Source: an uncultured Collinsella sp. (GTDB taxonomy: Bacteria > Actinomycetota > Coriobacteriia > Coriobacteriales > Coriobacteriaceae). From it: a stretch of DNA of 64,000 nt. The stretch lies in the NCBI GenBank assembly GCA_902492935.1, contig CABUNJ010000011.1, positions 1-64,000 of the forward strand, in the 5' to 3' direction. The translations under genes were made by a program, and so were the position numbers. Shown here in pieces: positions 1 through 7,731 of this stretch (positions are counted from its first letter, which is position 1; each line of letters opens with the position of its first letter). The notes under the pieces are model-generated. The model saw nothing but the letters and a program-made list of their open reading frames with translations, made no database searches and was not told the origin of the DNA.

Positions 1-189
1 GCGAAGAGCGTTGCTGCCTAGGCTAGCCCCTTGTCACACAAACTACCGAAGCCTCCCTTTTTTGCGTTATATACACGTTGTGCTTTGGGACCTAGTTCCC
101 CCGTATGCGCTCTTACTGTTTGGCTGTATTTTGAGTCCTTCTGGTGTATTTGAGCGATAATTACTCGCATTGGCGTTAGGGAGGGCTTG
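1..189. other. Spacer upstream of coaE
   Basis: No gene can be supported here. A plus-strand open frame enters from the left edge and stops at a TAG at 19-21, so the extreme 3' end of an upstream gene is possible but unprovable. The rest is comparatively AT-rich and looks like leader sequence for coaE, ending in the ribosome-binding run GGGAGGG at about 179-185. Confidence 0.3.
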
Positions 190-831
190 ATGTTTACCGT
201 ATTTGTCTTGGGCAATATTGCTTCGGGTAAGTCGACTGCCTGCCGCTATTTCGAATCTCGTGGCGCTATGCTTATCAATCTGGATGAGCTTGCAAAATCT
301 CTGTATGTGCCGGGCTCTGATATCGTCAATACTCTCGCGGATGAATTCGGTTGGGACATTTTGGATGAGGAAGGCGGCATTCGTCGCAGCATCCTCGCTT
401 CTCGAGCTTTCGCTTCTCCTGATTCGGTCGCACGGCTCAATGGCATCGTGCATCCCGTTCTGATTGAACAGCTTTCGCTTAGGATTCTCGATCCGGTTTG
501 TTGCACGGTTTCATCTCCCCGTTATCCCTTTGCGGTGGTCGAGGTTTCTGCTCCGACTGGTTTTGAGGATGCATTTGGCTTGGCTGATGAAATTCTGGTC
601 ATTAGCGCCCCTTTGTCAGTTCGTCGCGAGCGCGCTATTCAACGTGGCATGGAGCCATCCGATTTCGATGCTCGTTCTGCTTGCCAGCCCGAAGAGTCTG
701 CGCTGTGCAATCTCGCTACAACGGTGATTGATAATGCCGCAGGCGATAATTCGCTCTTTGAGCAGCTTGACTCATGGCTTTCCTGCCACGGGTTTATAGA
801 TACTGCGAATAAGGAGGAGGCCGATGCCTAA
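190..831 (+). CDS. coaE: Dephospho-CoA kinase
   Basis: Last enzyme of coenzyme A synthesis: ATP-dependent phosphorylation of the 3'-hydroxyl of dephospho-CoA in the cytosol. The 213-residue protein has the P-loop GNIASGKST at residues 8-16, followed by a LDELAKSLY segment that matches the family's conserved Asp region, and a HPVL motif typical of the CoA-binding lid. Length fits the family. A TTG at 187 immediately precedes ATG 190; the ATG is preferred because GGGAGGG lies just upstream at normal spacing. The 3' end overlaps the next gene by 8 bp, implying translational coupling with the lytic transglycosylase. Confidence 0.93.
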   Translation: MFTVFVLGNIASGKSTACRYFESRGAMLINLDELAKSLYVPGSDIVNTLADEFGWDILDEEGGIRRSILASRAFASPDSVARLNGIVHPVLIEQLSLRILDPVCCTVSSPRYPFAVVEVSAPTGFEDAFGLADEILVISAPLSVRRERAIQRGMEPSDFDARSACQPEESALCNLATTVIDNAAGDNSLFEQLDSWLSCHGFIDTANKEEADA

Positions 832-1405
832 GGCACGTTTCTTTACGTGGTATCGCGTGGCGCCACTTGCCGTTGTGTTCGTCTTCGGCCTTATTTCGCT
901 CGTCTACTCGTCTGCTCCTGCCGCTTTCTTTAAGCCGCTGTATCCGATTGACTACGAGGCGTATGTAAAGCAATCCAGTATTTCGCATAATCTGGATCCG
1001 TATCTGGTGTGCGCTGTCATTAAGTCGGAATCGAATTGGGATCCCGAGGCCGAGTCGAATCAGGGTGCTCAGGGATTGATGCAGCTGATGCCCGAGACTG
1101 CCCAGGACATGATCGCCAAGGGCCTTGTCGACGGAGAGGTGTATTCGGCCGACAACCTTAACGATCCAGCTACGAATATCGAGTTTGGGTGCGCATACCT
1201 CTCGTATCTTCTAACCTATTTCAACGGTTCGACGGATAGTGCCATCGCCGCCTATAACGCCGGTATGGGCAATGTCGACGGATGGGCGCAGCAAAACACG
1301 TCACTCCATAATGCGATTACCTTCCCTGAAACTCAGGCTTATCTGATTCGTGTCAATAATGCCTGGGTTCGATATAAGACTCTCTATCCCGATCGGTTCG
1401 TATAG
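824..1405 (+). CDS. Membrane-anchored lytic transglycosylase (SLT domain)
   Basis: Predicted to cleave the MurNAc-GlcNAc bond of peptidoglycan outside the membrane. The 193-residue protein has an N-terminal membrane segment at about 12-32 and then a single Slt-type lysozyme fold. The catalytic Glu is E69 in IKSESNWDPEAES, followed by the family motifs QGLMQLMP and AIAAYNAG. There is no cleavable-looking signal site, so it is probably a membrane-tethered enzyme. AAGGAGGAGG upstream of ATG 824 supports the start, which lies inside the end of coaE. Known Slt70 or MltC proteins are larger; this short form resembles those of Gram-positive bacteria. Confidence 0.9.
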   Translation: MPKARFFTWYRVAPLAVVFVFGLISLVYSSAPAAFFKPLYPIDYEAYVKQSSISHNLDPYLVCAVIKSESNWDPEAESNQGAQGLMQLMPETAQDMIAKGLVDGEVYSADNLNDPATNIEFGCAYLSYLLTYFNGSTDSAIAAYNAGMGNVDGWAQQNTSLHNAITFPETQAYLIRVNNAWVRYKTLYPDRFV

Positions 1406-1420
1406 GACTAAGCCCACCGC

Positions 1421-1431
1421 CTGCGTATACT
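1421..1431 (+). promoter_or_regulatory. Possible uvrB promoter (-10 box)
   Basis: TATACT at 1426-1431 lies 17 bp downstream of a weak -35-like TAGGAC (1403-1408), placing a start site a few bases before the uvrB ribosome-binding site. The -35 match is poor, so this is tentative. Confidence 0.35.
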
Positions 1432-1456
1432 GCAGATGTATGAGTTAGGAGTATCC

Positions 1457-3697
1457 ATGGCGGAATTTGAAGTAGAACGCGTTGGTGGTGAACTTAAGCG
1501 CTTTGGCGTTGAGGGCGCTGAGGTGCCGTTTGAAGTCGTTTCTCCCTATGAGCCTGCCGGTTCCCAGCCCAAGGCCATTGAGTCGCTTGTGCAGGGCGTG
1601 AGGGACGGAGACCGCTATCAGGTTTTGCTGGGTGTGACTGGTTCGGGTAAGACTTTTACGATGGCCAAAACCATTGAGGCCTTGGGTAAGCCGACCCTTG
1701 TCATGGCTCCGAATAAAACGCTCGCCGCTCAGCTTGCGAGCGAGCTCAAAGAGTTCTTTCCCAATAACGCCGTGGTCTACTTCGTCTCGTACTACGACTA
1801 CTATCAGCCCGAGGCGTATGTGCCGCAAAGCGATACATATATCGAGAAAGACTCCTCGATTAACGAAGAGGTCGAGATGCTGCGCCATCAGGCGACCGCG
1901 TCACTGCTCTCTCGACGCGATGTGATCGTTGTCGCATCGGTCTCGTGTATCTATGGCATTGGCTCTCCTGAGGACTATGCGGGTCTGGCTCCAAACGTCG
2001 ACAAGAAGGTGCCGCTCGAGCGCGATGACTTTATCCATGCACTTATCGACATTCAATATGATCGCAATGACTATGACCTGGCACGTGGCACGTTCCGCGT
2101 GCGCGGCGATGTTGTCGACGTGTATCCGCCTTATGCCGAGCATCCGTTGCGGTTTGAGTTCTTTGGCGACGAGGTCGAGCTGATTGCCGAGATCGATGAG
2201 GTCACCGGTGAGATGCTGCGTGAGTACGAGGCCATCCCCGTATGGCCGGCATCGCACTACGTGACCGAGAAGCCGAAGGTCAAGGCGGCTCTGAAATCGA
2301 TCAGCGAAGAGTGCGAGAAGCGCGTGGCGGAGCTCAAGGCGACCGACAAGTTGCTCGAAGCGCAGCGTCTGCAGCAGCGCACCGATTATGATCTTGAGAT
2401 GCTCGAGACGATGGGCTTTTGCAACGGCATCGAGAACTACTCGCGTCATCTGGACGGTCGCAAGCCGGGTGAGCCACCGTTTACCCTAATCGATTACTTT
2501 CCCAAGGATATGCTCTGCATCATCGATGAGAGCCATGTGACGGTGCCGCAGATTCGCGGCATGCACGAAGGTGACCGCTCGCGTAAGGTGACGCTGGTGG
2601 AACACGGTTTTCGCCTGCCCTCGGCGCTCGATAACCGCCCGCTTCGTTTCGATGAGTTTGAGGCAAGGATTCCCCAGTTCATCTACGTTTCGGCCACGCC
2701 GGGCGACTACGAGCTGCGGGTGAGCCAAAATGACGTCGAGCAGATCATTCGTCCGACCGGCCTGCTCGATCCCAAGATCGACGTTCGTCCGGTTCGAGGC
2801 CAGATTGACGATCTTGAGGACGAGATTCGCGAGCGCGTTGCCCGCAAGGAGCGTGTGCTGGTGACCACGTTGACCAAGCGCATGGCCGAGGACCTGACCG
2901 ACCATCTGCTTGATGCGGGCATTAAGGTCAATTACATGCACTCTGATACGGCGACAATGGACCGTGTCGAGATCCTGCGGACGCTGCGCGAGGGCAAGAT
3001 CGATGTTCTCGTTGGCATCAACCTGCTTCGCGAGGGCTTGGATCTTCCCGAGGTCTCACTGGTGGCAATTCTCGATGCCGATAAGGAAGGCTTCTTGCGC
3101 AACCGCCGTTCGCTGATTCAGACGATTGGCCGCGCGGCCCGTAACGCCGATGGCGAAGTCATCATGTACGCAGATGTCGTGACCGATTCGATGAAAGAGG
3201 CCATCGAGGAGACGCAGCGCCGTCGCGAGATTCAGATGGCATATAACGAAGAGCATGGCATTGTGCCCAAGACAGTGCGCAAGGCCATCAACGACATCTC
3301 AAGTTTTATTGCCGAGGCCGAAAAAACCGTGGGCTCCAAGGGACGCTCGAAGGGCGACTCTCTTGGCCATGGCGCATTCTATACGCCCGATGAGTCGGGT
3401 GAGGGCGGCGTGCCGGAAACGGTGGCGCCCGAGCAGACACTTGCGGAGCAGTTGGAAGAACTGCCGCATGACGAGCTTGTGCGGATCGTCGAAACCATGG
3501 AAGAGGACATGCGTAACGCTTCTGCCGTCATGGACTTTGAGGAGGCGGCGCGCCTGCGCGATGCCGTCGTTCAGATTCGGGCGATGCTCGAGGGTGCGTC
3601 TGAGGACGAGACGATCGAGCGCTTACGTTCGCAGGCCCGTAAGGGTTCCACGTTCGCATCGGGCAGAAAACGCCAGGGTGCACGGTTTAAGAAATAG
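1457..3697 (+). CDS. uvrB: UvrABC system protein B (excision repair helicase)
   Basis: DNA damage verification subunit of bacterial nucleotide excision repair; it is loaded by UvrA and recruits UvrC. The 746-residue protein shows Walker A GVTGSGKT at 59-66, the tyrosine-rich beta-hairpin motif YYDYYQPEAYVP that locks one DNA strand, helicase motif IIDESHV, the QTIGRAARN motif VI and a C-terminal UVR domain (DFEEAARLRDAV) that contacts UvrC. An upstream in-frame ATG at 1436 exists, but ATG 1457 has TTAGGAG at good spacing and gives the family-typical N-terminus. A clear terminator follows, so it ends the transcription unit. Confidence 0.97.
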   Translation: MAEFEVERVGGELKRFGVEGAEVPFEVVSPYEPAGSQPKAIESLVQGVRDGDRYQVLLGVTGSGKTFTMAKTIEALGKPTLVMAPNKTLAAQLASELKEFFPNNAVVYFVSYYDYYQPEAYVPQSDTYIEKDSSINEEVEMLRHQATASLLSRRDVIVVASVSCIYGIGSPEDYAGLAPNVDKKVPLERDDFIHALIDIQYDRNDYDLARGTFRVRGDVVDVYPPYAEHPLRFEFFGDEVELIAEIDEVTGEMLREYEAIPVWPASHYVTEKPKVKAALKSISEECEKRVAELKATDKLLEAQRLQQRTDYDLEMLETMGFCNGIENYSRHLDGRKPGEPPFTLIDYFPKDMLCIIDESHVTVPQIRGMHEGDRSRKVTLVEHGFRLPSALDNRPLRFDEFEARIPQFIYVSATPGDYELRVSQNDVEQIIRPTGLLDPKIDVRPVRGQIDDLEDEIRERVARKERVLVTTLTKRMAEDLTDHLLDAGIKVNYMHSDTATMDRVEILRTLREGKIDVLVGINLLREGLDLPEVSLVAILDADKEGFLRNRRSLIQTIGRAARNADGEVIMYADVVTDSMKEAIEETQRRREIQMAYNEEHGIVPKTVRKAINDISSFIAEAEKTVGSKGRSKGDSLGHGAFYTPDESGEGGVPETVAPEQTLAEQLEELPHDELVRIVETMEEDMRNASAVMDFEEAARLRDAVVQIRAMLEGASEDETIERLRSQARKGSTFASGRKRQGARFKK

Positions 3698-3703
3698 CGA
3701 ACA

Positions 3704-3741
3704 GGCCCCGAGTTCCCTGTGGAGCTCGGGGCCTATGTCTT
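3704..3741 (+). terminator. Rho-independent terminator after uvrB
   Basis: Perfect 9-bp stem GGCCCCGAG (3704-3712) with CTCGGGGCC (3725-3733), 12-nt loop, then a T-rich stretch TATGTCTTTT. It separates uvrB from the convergent minus-strand gene at 3763. Confidence 0.85.
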
Positions 3742-3762
3742 TTGCGCGCTGGAATTCGTGCG

Positions 3763-5403
3763 TTAGAGGTCTGCGATCAGGGCTTCAGCACAACGGATGC
3801 CGTCGGTGGCCGCGCTCATGATGCCGCCGGCATATCCAGCTCCCTCACCACAAGGGTAGAGGCCCGGGGTCGACACGGCATGGCACGTTCGGTCTCGGGT
3901 GACAGTGACCGGTGAGCTCGAACGAGTCTCCACGCCGGTAAGAACGGCATCGGGGCGGTCGTAGCCTCGTAGCTTTTTTCCGAGTAGGGGAAGTCCCAGG
4001 CGGAGCGACTCGACGATATGCTGCGGCAGGGCTTCGTCAATTGCCGCCCAGGTCACACCGAGCGGATAGGTGGGCTTTACCTTTCCGGGCGCCTTGCTGG
4101 CGCGTCCTGCGAGGAAATCTCCGACGAGTTGTGCCGGTGCGTTCCAGTTGGAACCGCCTAGGCGATAGGCGGCCGCCTCGCAGGCGCGCTGGAGCTCGAT
4201 GCCGGCGAGCGGGTCATCGTTGGGAAGGTCCTCAGGCGTGACGTTAACGAGCAGGGCGGCATTTGCGTTGCGTCCGTCGCGGGCATTGAGGCTGGCGCCG
4301 TTGACGCACAGGTGGCCCTGCTCGGAAGAGGCGGCGACAACCTGCCCGCCGGGGCACATGCAAAACGAGAACACGCTGCGGCCGTTGGGAAGATGGGCGA
4401 CGAGCTTGTAGGGGGCTGCTCCGAGGGCAGGATGTCCCGCCAAGGCTCCATATTGGGCTCGGTTGATGTCGCGCTGCGGATGCTCGATGCGAACGCCCAT
4501 GGCAAAGGTCTTTTGTGCGAGGGCCACGTTGTGGCCCTTAAGGAGCTCAAAAATATCGCGAGCAGAATGCCCGCAGGCGAGGATGAGGTGCTTTGTCTCG
4601 ATTGGCTCGTAAGCGGCGTCTTGGGACGATTGGACATCAATGCCGGTGATGGCGCCAGACGCGTCGATGCGAATGTCGACGAGCTTCGTTCGATAACGGA
4701 CGACACCTCCGAGCTGCTCGATGCGCTGGGATATAGCGGTGACAACCTTGGGAAGGATGTCGGAGCCAATGTGCGGCTTGGCATCCCACAGAATATCGCG
4801 GGGCGCACCCGCCTCGACGAAGGTTTCGAGGATAAGGCGATGGGCGGGATTTTTTGTTCCCGTATTGAGCTTGCCGTCCGAGAAGGTCCCCGCGCCGCCC
4901 AGACCAAACTGGATATTGCTCTCGGGGTCGAGGATGCGCTCCTTTAGAAAGAGGTCGATCGCCTGCGAGCGGCGAAATGCCGGGTCGCCGCGCTCGAAGA
5001 GCAAGGGCTTCAGACCCGCTTCGGCAAGGGTGAGTGCGGCGAAAAGGCCGGCGCATCCGGCACCGACGACGACGGGGCGCTCTTTGGGTGCGCCGGAAAT
5101 GGGGGAGGGGAATGAAGGCTCATCGTCTTCTATCGCGCGTACGCGCGAGCGGTCACGCTCGGCAACGCTGTCGACCGCTTCTCGCTCGAGGTGGGGACTA
5201 GTCAGCTCAACACGAAAGCTCAGGATAAAATGGACGTCTCGTTTTTTGCGAGCGTCGATTGACTTGCGGTGGAGCTCGATGGATTTGATCTCGGAGTCCT
5301 TGCAACGTAGGACGCGCTTGGCGACTCGCTTGCCAACAATGAGGCAGGCATTTTCATCGCCGGCTTCATCGAGCGAAGCGTTGACTTGGGTGATTTCGAT
5401 CAT
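3763..5403 (-). CDS. FAD-dependent dehydrogenase, COG2509-like
   Basis: Cytosolic flavoprotein of unknown substrate. The 546-residue protein has an N-terminal region of about 90 residues typical of this family, then the dinucleotide-binding motif VVVGAGCAGLFAALTLAEAGL and an FGLGGAGTFSDGKLNTGTK segment characteristic of the COG2509 group. The C-terminus carries YPCGEGAGYAGGIMSAATDGIRCAE, the second FAD-contact region. An open frame extends upstream to 5526, but ATG at 5403 is preceded by AAGGAG on the minus strand and gives MIEITQVN. It is downstream of another flavoprotein gene, with a hairpin between. Substrate is unknown. Confidence 0.85.
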   Translation of the reverse strand: MIEITQVNASLDEAGDENACLIVGKRVAKRVLRCKDSEIKSIELHRKSIDARKKRDVHFILSFRVELTSPHLEREAVDSVAERDRSRVRAIEDDEPSFPSPISGAPKERPVVVGAGCAGLFAALTLAEAGLKPLLFERGDPAFRRSQAIDLFLKERILDPESNIQFGLGGAGTFSDGKLNTGTKNPAHRLILETFVEAGAPRDILWDAKPHIGSDILPKVVTAISQRIEQLGGVVRYRTKLVDIRIDASGAITGIDVQSSQDAAYEPIETKHLILACGHSARDIFELLKGHNVALAQKTFAMGVRIEHPQRDINRAQYGALAGHPALGAAPYKLVAHLPNGRSVFSFCMCPGGQVVAASSEQGHLCVNGASLNARDGRNANAALLVNVTPEDLPNDDPLAGIELQRACEAAAYRLGGSNWNAPAQLVGDFLAGRASKAPGKVKPTYPLGVTWAAIDEALPQHIVESLRLGLPLLGKKLRGYDRPDAVLTGVETRSSSPVTVTRDRTCHAVSTPGLYPCGEGAGYAGGIMSAATDGIRCAEALIADL

Positions 5404-5429
5404 CGAGGTCTCCTTAGAGGCAAGAAAGA

Positions 5430-5453
5430 GGCCGTCCGGTATCCCAGACGGCC
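5430..5453 (-). terminator. Hairpin between the two flavoprotein genes
   Basis: A 7-bp stem (5430-5436 with 5447-5453; GGCCGTC/GACGGCC) followed on the minus strand by CTCTTTCTTG. It lies between the baiN-like stop and the next ribosome-binding site, so it may be a partial terminator or a leader hairpin. Confidence 0.45.
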
Positions 5454-5483
5454 CGAATGCGTTTTTGATTATAAACTGCGCGG

Positions 5484-6755
5484 CTACAGGCTGCTTGCAG
5501 CGCGAATGCCCGAGAGCCAGGCCCACGCAAGGTTAAAGCCTCCGCAATCGGCGTCGATGTCGAGCGCTTCGCCGCAGACGTAAAGCGGGGCGTCAACAGC
5601 GCTGCGCGCGCGTAGACTGGGTGTTGAGATGCTCTCGACAGATACGCCACCACGCGTGACCTGCGCCGAGCGCTCCTCGGCTGTTCCCTCGACGAGCAAC
5701 TTAAAGTGCTTGAGGATCGAGACCAGGTGGATGACATCGTTGGAGCCTGGATGGCACTGCTCGAACGCCGTGCAGACGACGCGGGAGAGTTGCGGGGCGA
5801 GCATGCCGTCGAGCCAACGGGGATCGCGAGACGAAAAGCCGCCGAGCAGCTCAACGCGCCGGTTGAGCATATCGAGCAGCTCGTCTTTGGAGAGGTCGGG
5901 GAAAACGTCGAGCAGGATCGTATCGCCGTGCTGGATACGACGGGAGAGGTTGAAGACAGCGACGCCCGAGATACCGAAGGTTCGAAACAGGACTTCACCG
6001 TCTTCGTGCCAGAGCTCATTATGATTGCGGGTGAGCGTCAAGCGGGCACGGACGCGCAGACCATCCAACGTCTTGAGTGCCGCCCGATCGCCAACGACCG
6101 TTGCCGATACGGGGCAGAGGATGGGGCGCAGCGAAGTGAGGGGGAGACTAAACGTATCGGCGATACCGGTGGGGTTGCCGCCCGTGGCGATAATTACGGC
6201 ATGTGCCTGCAGGGCCTCGTTCTTGCGAGAAACATCGGCGAGTGCCTTCCGAAGCGAGCGGAGCTCCGATTTTCGGTCGTCGTGCTTTTTTGCCTTGAGT
6301 GCCCGCGCTGGACGGTCTATTTGGAGTGTCCAGCCTTCGGAAGCTTTGTGCGCCGAGGCAACGTTGGCTCCGCAGATTAAGGTGATACCTAGGCGGTCGC
6401 AAACGTTGAGAAGCGCGTCGCGCACCGATTCTGCGCGAAGGGAGCGCGGGTACAGCCGGCCTTCCTCAGAGGTTGTCATGATGCCCAGCGAGGAGAAGAA
6501 ACCCATAAGCTCTTGTTCGGGTTGGGGGCCCATGACGGATTCGACGAATGCGGGGTGGTTATACCGCTGAGGATCAATCGATTCGTTGGAGAGGTTGCAG
6601 CGGCCGTTACCGGTCGCAAGGAGCTTAAGGCCGCAGGCGACATCGCGCTCAAAGATGCAGACGCTTTTGCCAGCACGTGCGGCCGTAATGGCGGCGGCGA
6701 GGCCTGAAGCCCCGCCGCCGATTACCAGGACGTCATAGAAGGCGCTCGTGTTCAC
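5484..6755 (-). CDS. BaiN/HI0933-like NAD(P)/FAD-dependent oxidoreductase
   Basis: Flavoprotein of the HI0933/YhiN family, which includes BaiN of gut bile-acid dehydroxylating bacteria. The 423-residue protein starts with the Rossmann motif DVLVIGGGASGLAAAITAARAGK, then the family signature KLLATGNGRCNLSN, a ATGGNPTG motif, and ends with LYVCGEALDIDADCGGFNLAWAWLSG, the C-terminal FAD-binding motif of this family. It starts with GTG at 6755, directly abutting the stop of the mrp-like gene, so the two are probably cotranscribed and coupled. A role in bile-acid chemistry cannot be assumed: the family is widespread and mostly uncharacterised. Confidence 0.87.
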   Translation of the reverse strand: MNTSAFYDVLVIGGGASGLAAAITAARAGKSVCIFERDVACGLKLLATGNGRCNLSNESIDPQRYNHPAFVESVMGPQPEQELMGFFSSLGIMTTSEEGRLYPRSLRAESVRDALLNVCDRLGITLICGANVASAHKASEGWTLQIDRPARALKAKKHDDRKSELRSLRKALADVSRKNEALQAHAVIIATGGNPTGIADTFSLPLTSLRPILCPVSATVVGDRAALKTLDGLRVRARLTLTRNHNELWHEDGEVLFRTFGISGVAVFNLSRRIQHGDTILLDVFPDLSKDELLDMLNRRVELLGGFSSRDPRWLDGMLAPQLSRVVCTAFEQCHPGSNDVIHLVSILKHFKLLVEGTAEERSAQVTRGGVSVESISTPSLRARSAVDAPLYVCGEALDIDADCGGFNLAWAWLSGIRAASSL

Positions 6756-7586
6756 TTAGGCCTCGTCGGTCTCGTGTGGGGTAATAGCCTCGACGGCAGA
6801 GACTGCCTTGGGCAACATGCCATCGGGCAGCGCGGTCTCGACCTCGCCCTTATCGCAGGCCTCGGCGAGTGACGGATTGATGGGAAGCGTGCCCAAGATG
6901 TCGAGGTTATAGCGCTCTGCGACCTCGGGGAGCTTGCTCTTGCCAAAGACCTCGATCTTCTTGCCGCAGTCGGGGCACTCAATATAGCTCATGTTCTCGA
7001 CAATGCCCAGAATGGGGACGTTCATCTTCTCGGCCATGTTGACCGCCTTGGCGACGATCATCGAGACCAGATCCTGCGGGCTCGTGACGATGACGATGCC
7101 ATCGACGGGCAGCGACTGGAAGACGGTGAGCGCGACGTCGCCTGTTCCCGGAGGCATGTCGACCAGCAGGTAGTCGATGGGGCCCCACGAGGTCTCGCTC
7201 CAGAACTGCCTAATGGCGCCTGCGATGACCGGACCGCGCCAAAGGACGGGGTCGGTCTCGTTTTGGAGCAGCAGGTTGGAGCTCATGACCTTGACACCGT
7301 GCTCGGAGATTTCGGGCAGCATAAGGTTGCCAAGGGCATGGACGTGGCGTCCGCTCATACCGAACATCTTGGGGATAGAGGGACCGGTGATGTCGGCATC
7401 GAGGACGCCGACCTTGTGGCCGCGACGGGCAAGCTCGGTGGCGATGGCGCCGGTGACAAACGACTTGCCGACGCCGCCCTTGCCGGAAAGCACGGCAATG
7501 ACGCGCTTGACCTCGGACAGCGTATTCTCCTCAAATTGCGACGGCGACGTTTGTCCGCCGGCGGCCTGTGCGTGCTCGCAACCCAT
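6756..7586 (-). CDS. Mrp/NBP35-family Fe-S cluster carrier ATPase
   Basis: P-loop ATPase of the ApbC/Mrp family, thought to carry and transfer [4Fe-4S] clusters to client enzymes in the cytosol. The 276-residue protein has the deviant Walker A SGKGGVGKS, the DADITGPSIPKMFG motif, LLVDMPPGTGD (Walker B) and a ECPDCG pair of cysteines that in homologues bridges an Fe-S cluster between two subunits. The N-terminal MIP18-like domain of some Mrp proteins is absent; a short Cys-containing leader MGCEHAQ is present instead. ATG 7586 has AAAGGAG upstream. The BaiN-like gene follows without spacing. Confidence 0.9.
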   Translation of the reverse strand: MGCEHAQAAGGQTSPSQFEENTLSEVKRVIAVLSGKGGVGKSFVTGAIATELARRGHKVGVLDADITGPSIPKMFGMSGRHVHALGNLMLPEISEHGVKVMSSNLLLQNETDPVLWRGPVIAGAIRQFWSETSWGPIDYLLVDMPPGTGDVALTVFQSLPVDGIVIVTSPQDLVSMIVAKAVNMAEKMNVPILGIVENMSYIECPDCGKKIEVFGKSKLPEVAERYNLDILGTLPINPSLAEACDKGEVETALPDGMLPKAVSAVEAITPHETDEA

Positions 7587-7731
7587 GTATGACTCCTTTG
7601 TATATGTTGGGGCCGGGGCCCCGCGATGTGACACGAGCGTCATTGTACCCTCGTTTGCGAGCGGGAGTCATTTGCGATGCATTTGGGCCGAGCGTGCTTG
7701 CAATACGATGGGCCCAAGCGAATGGGCGGGC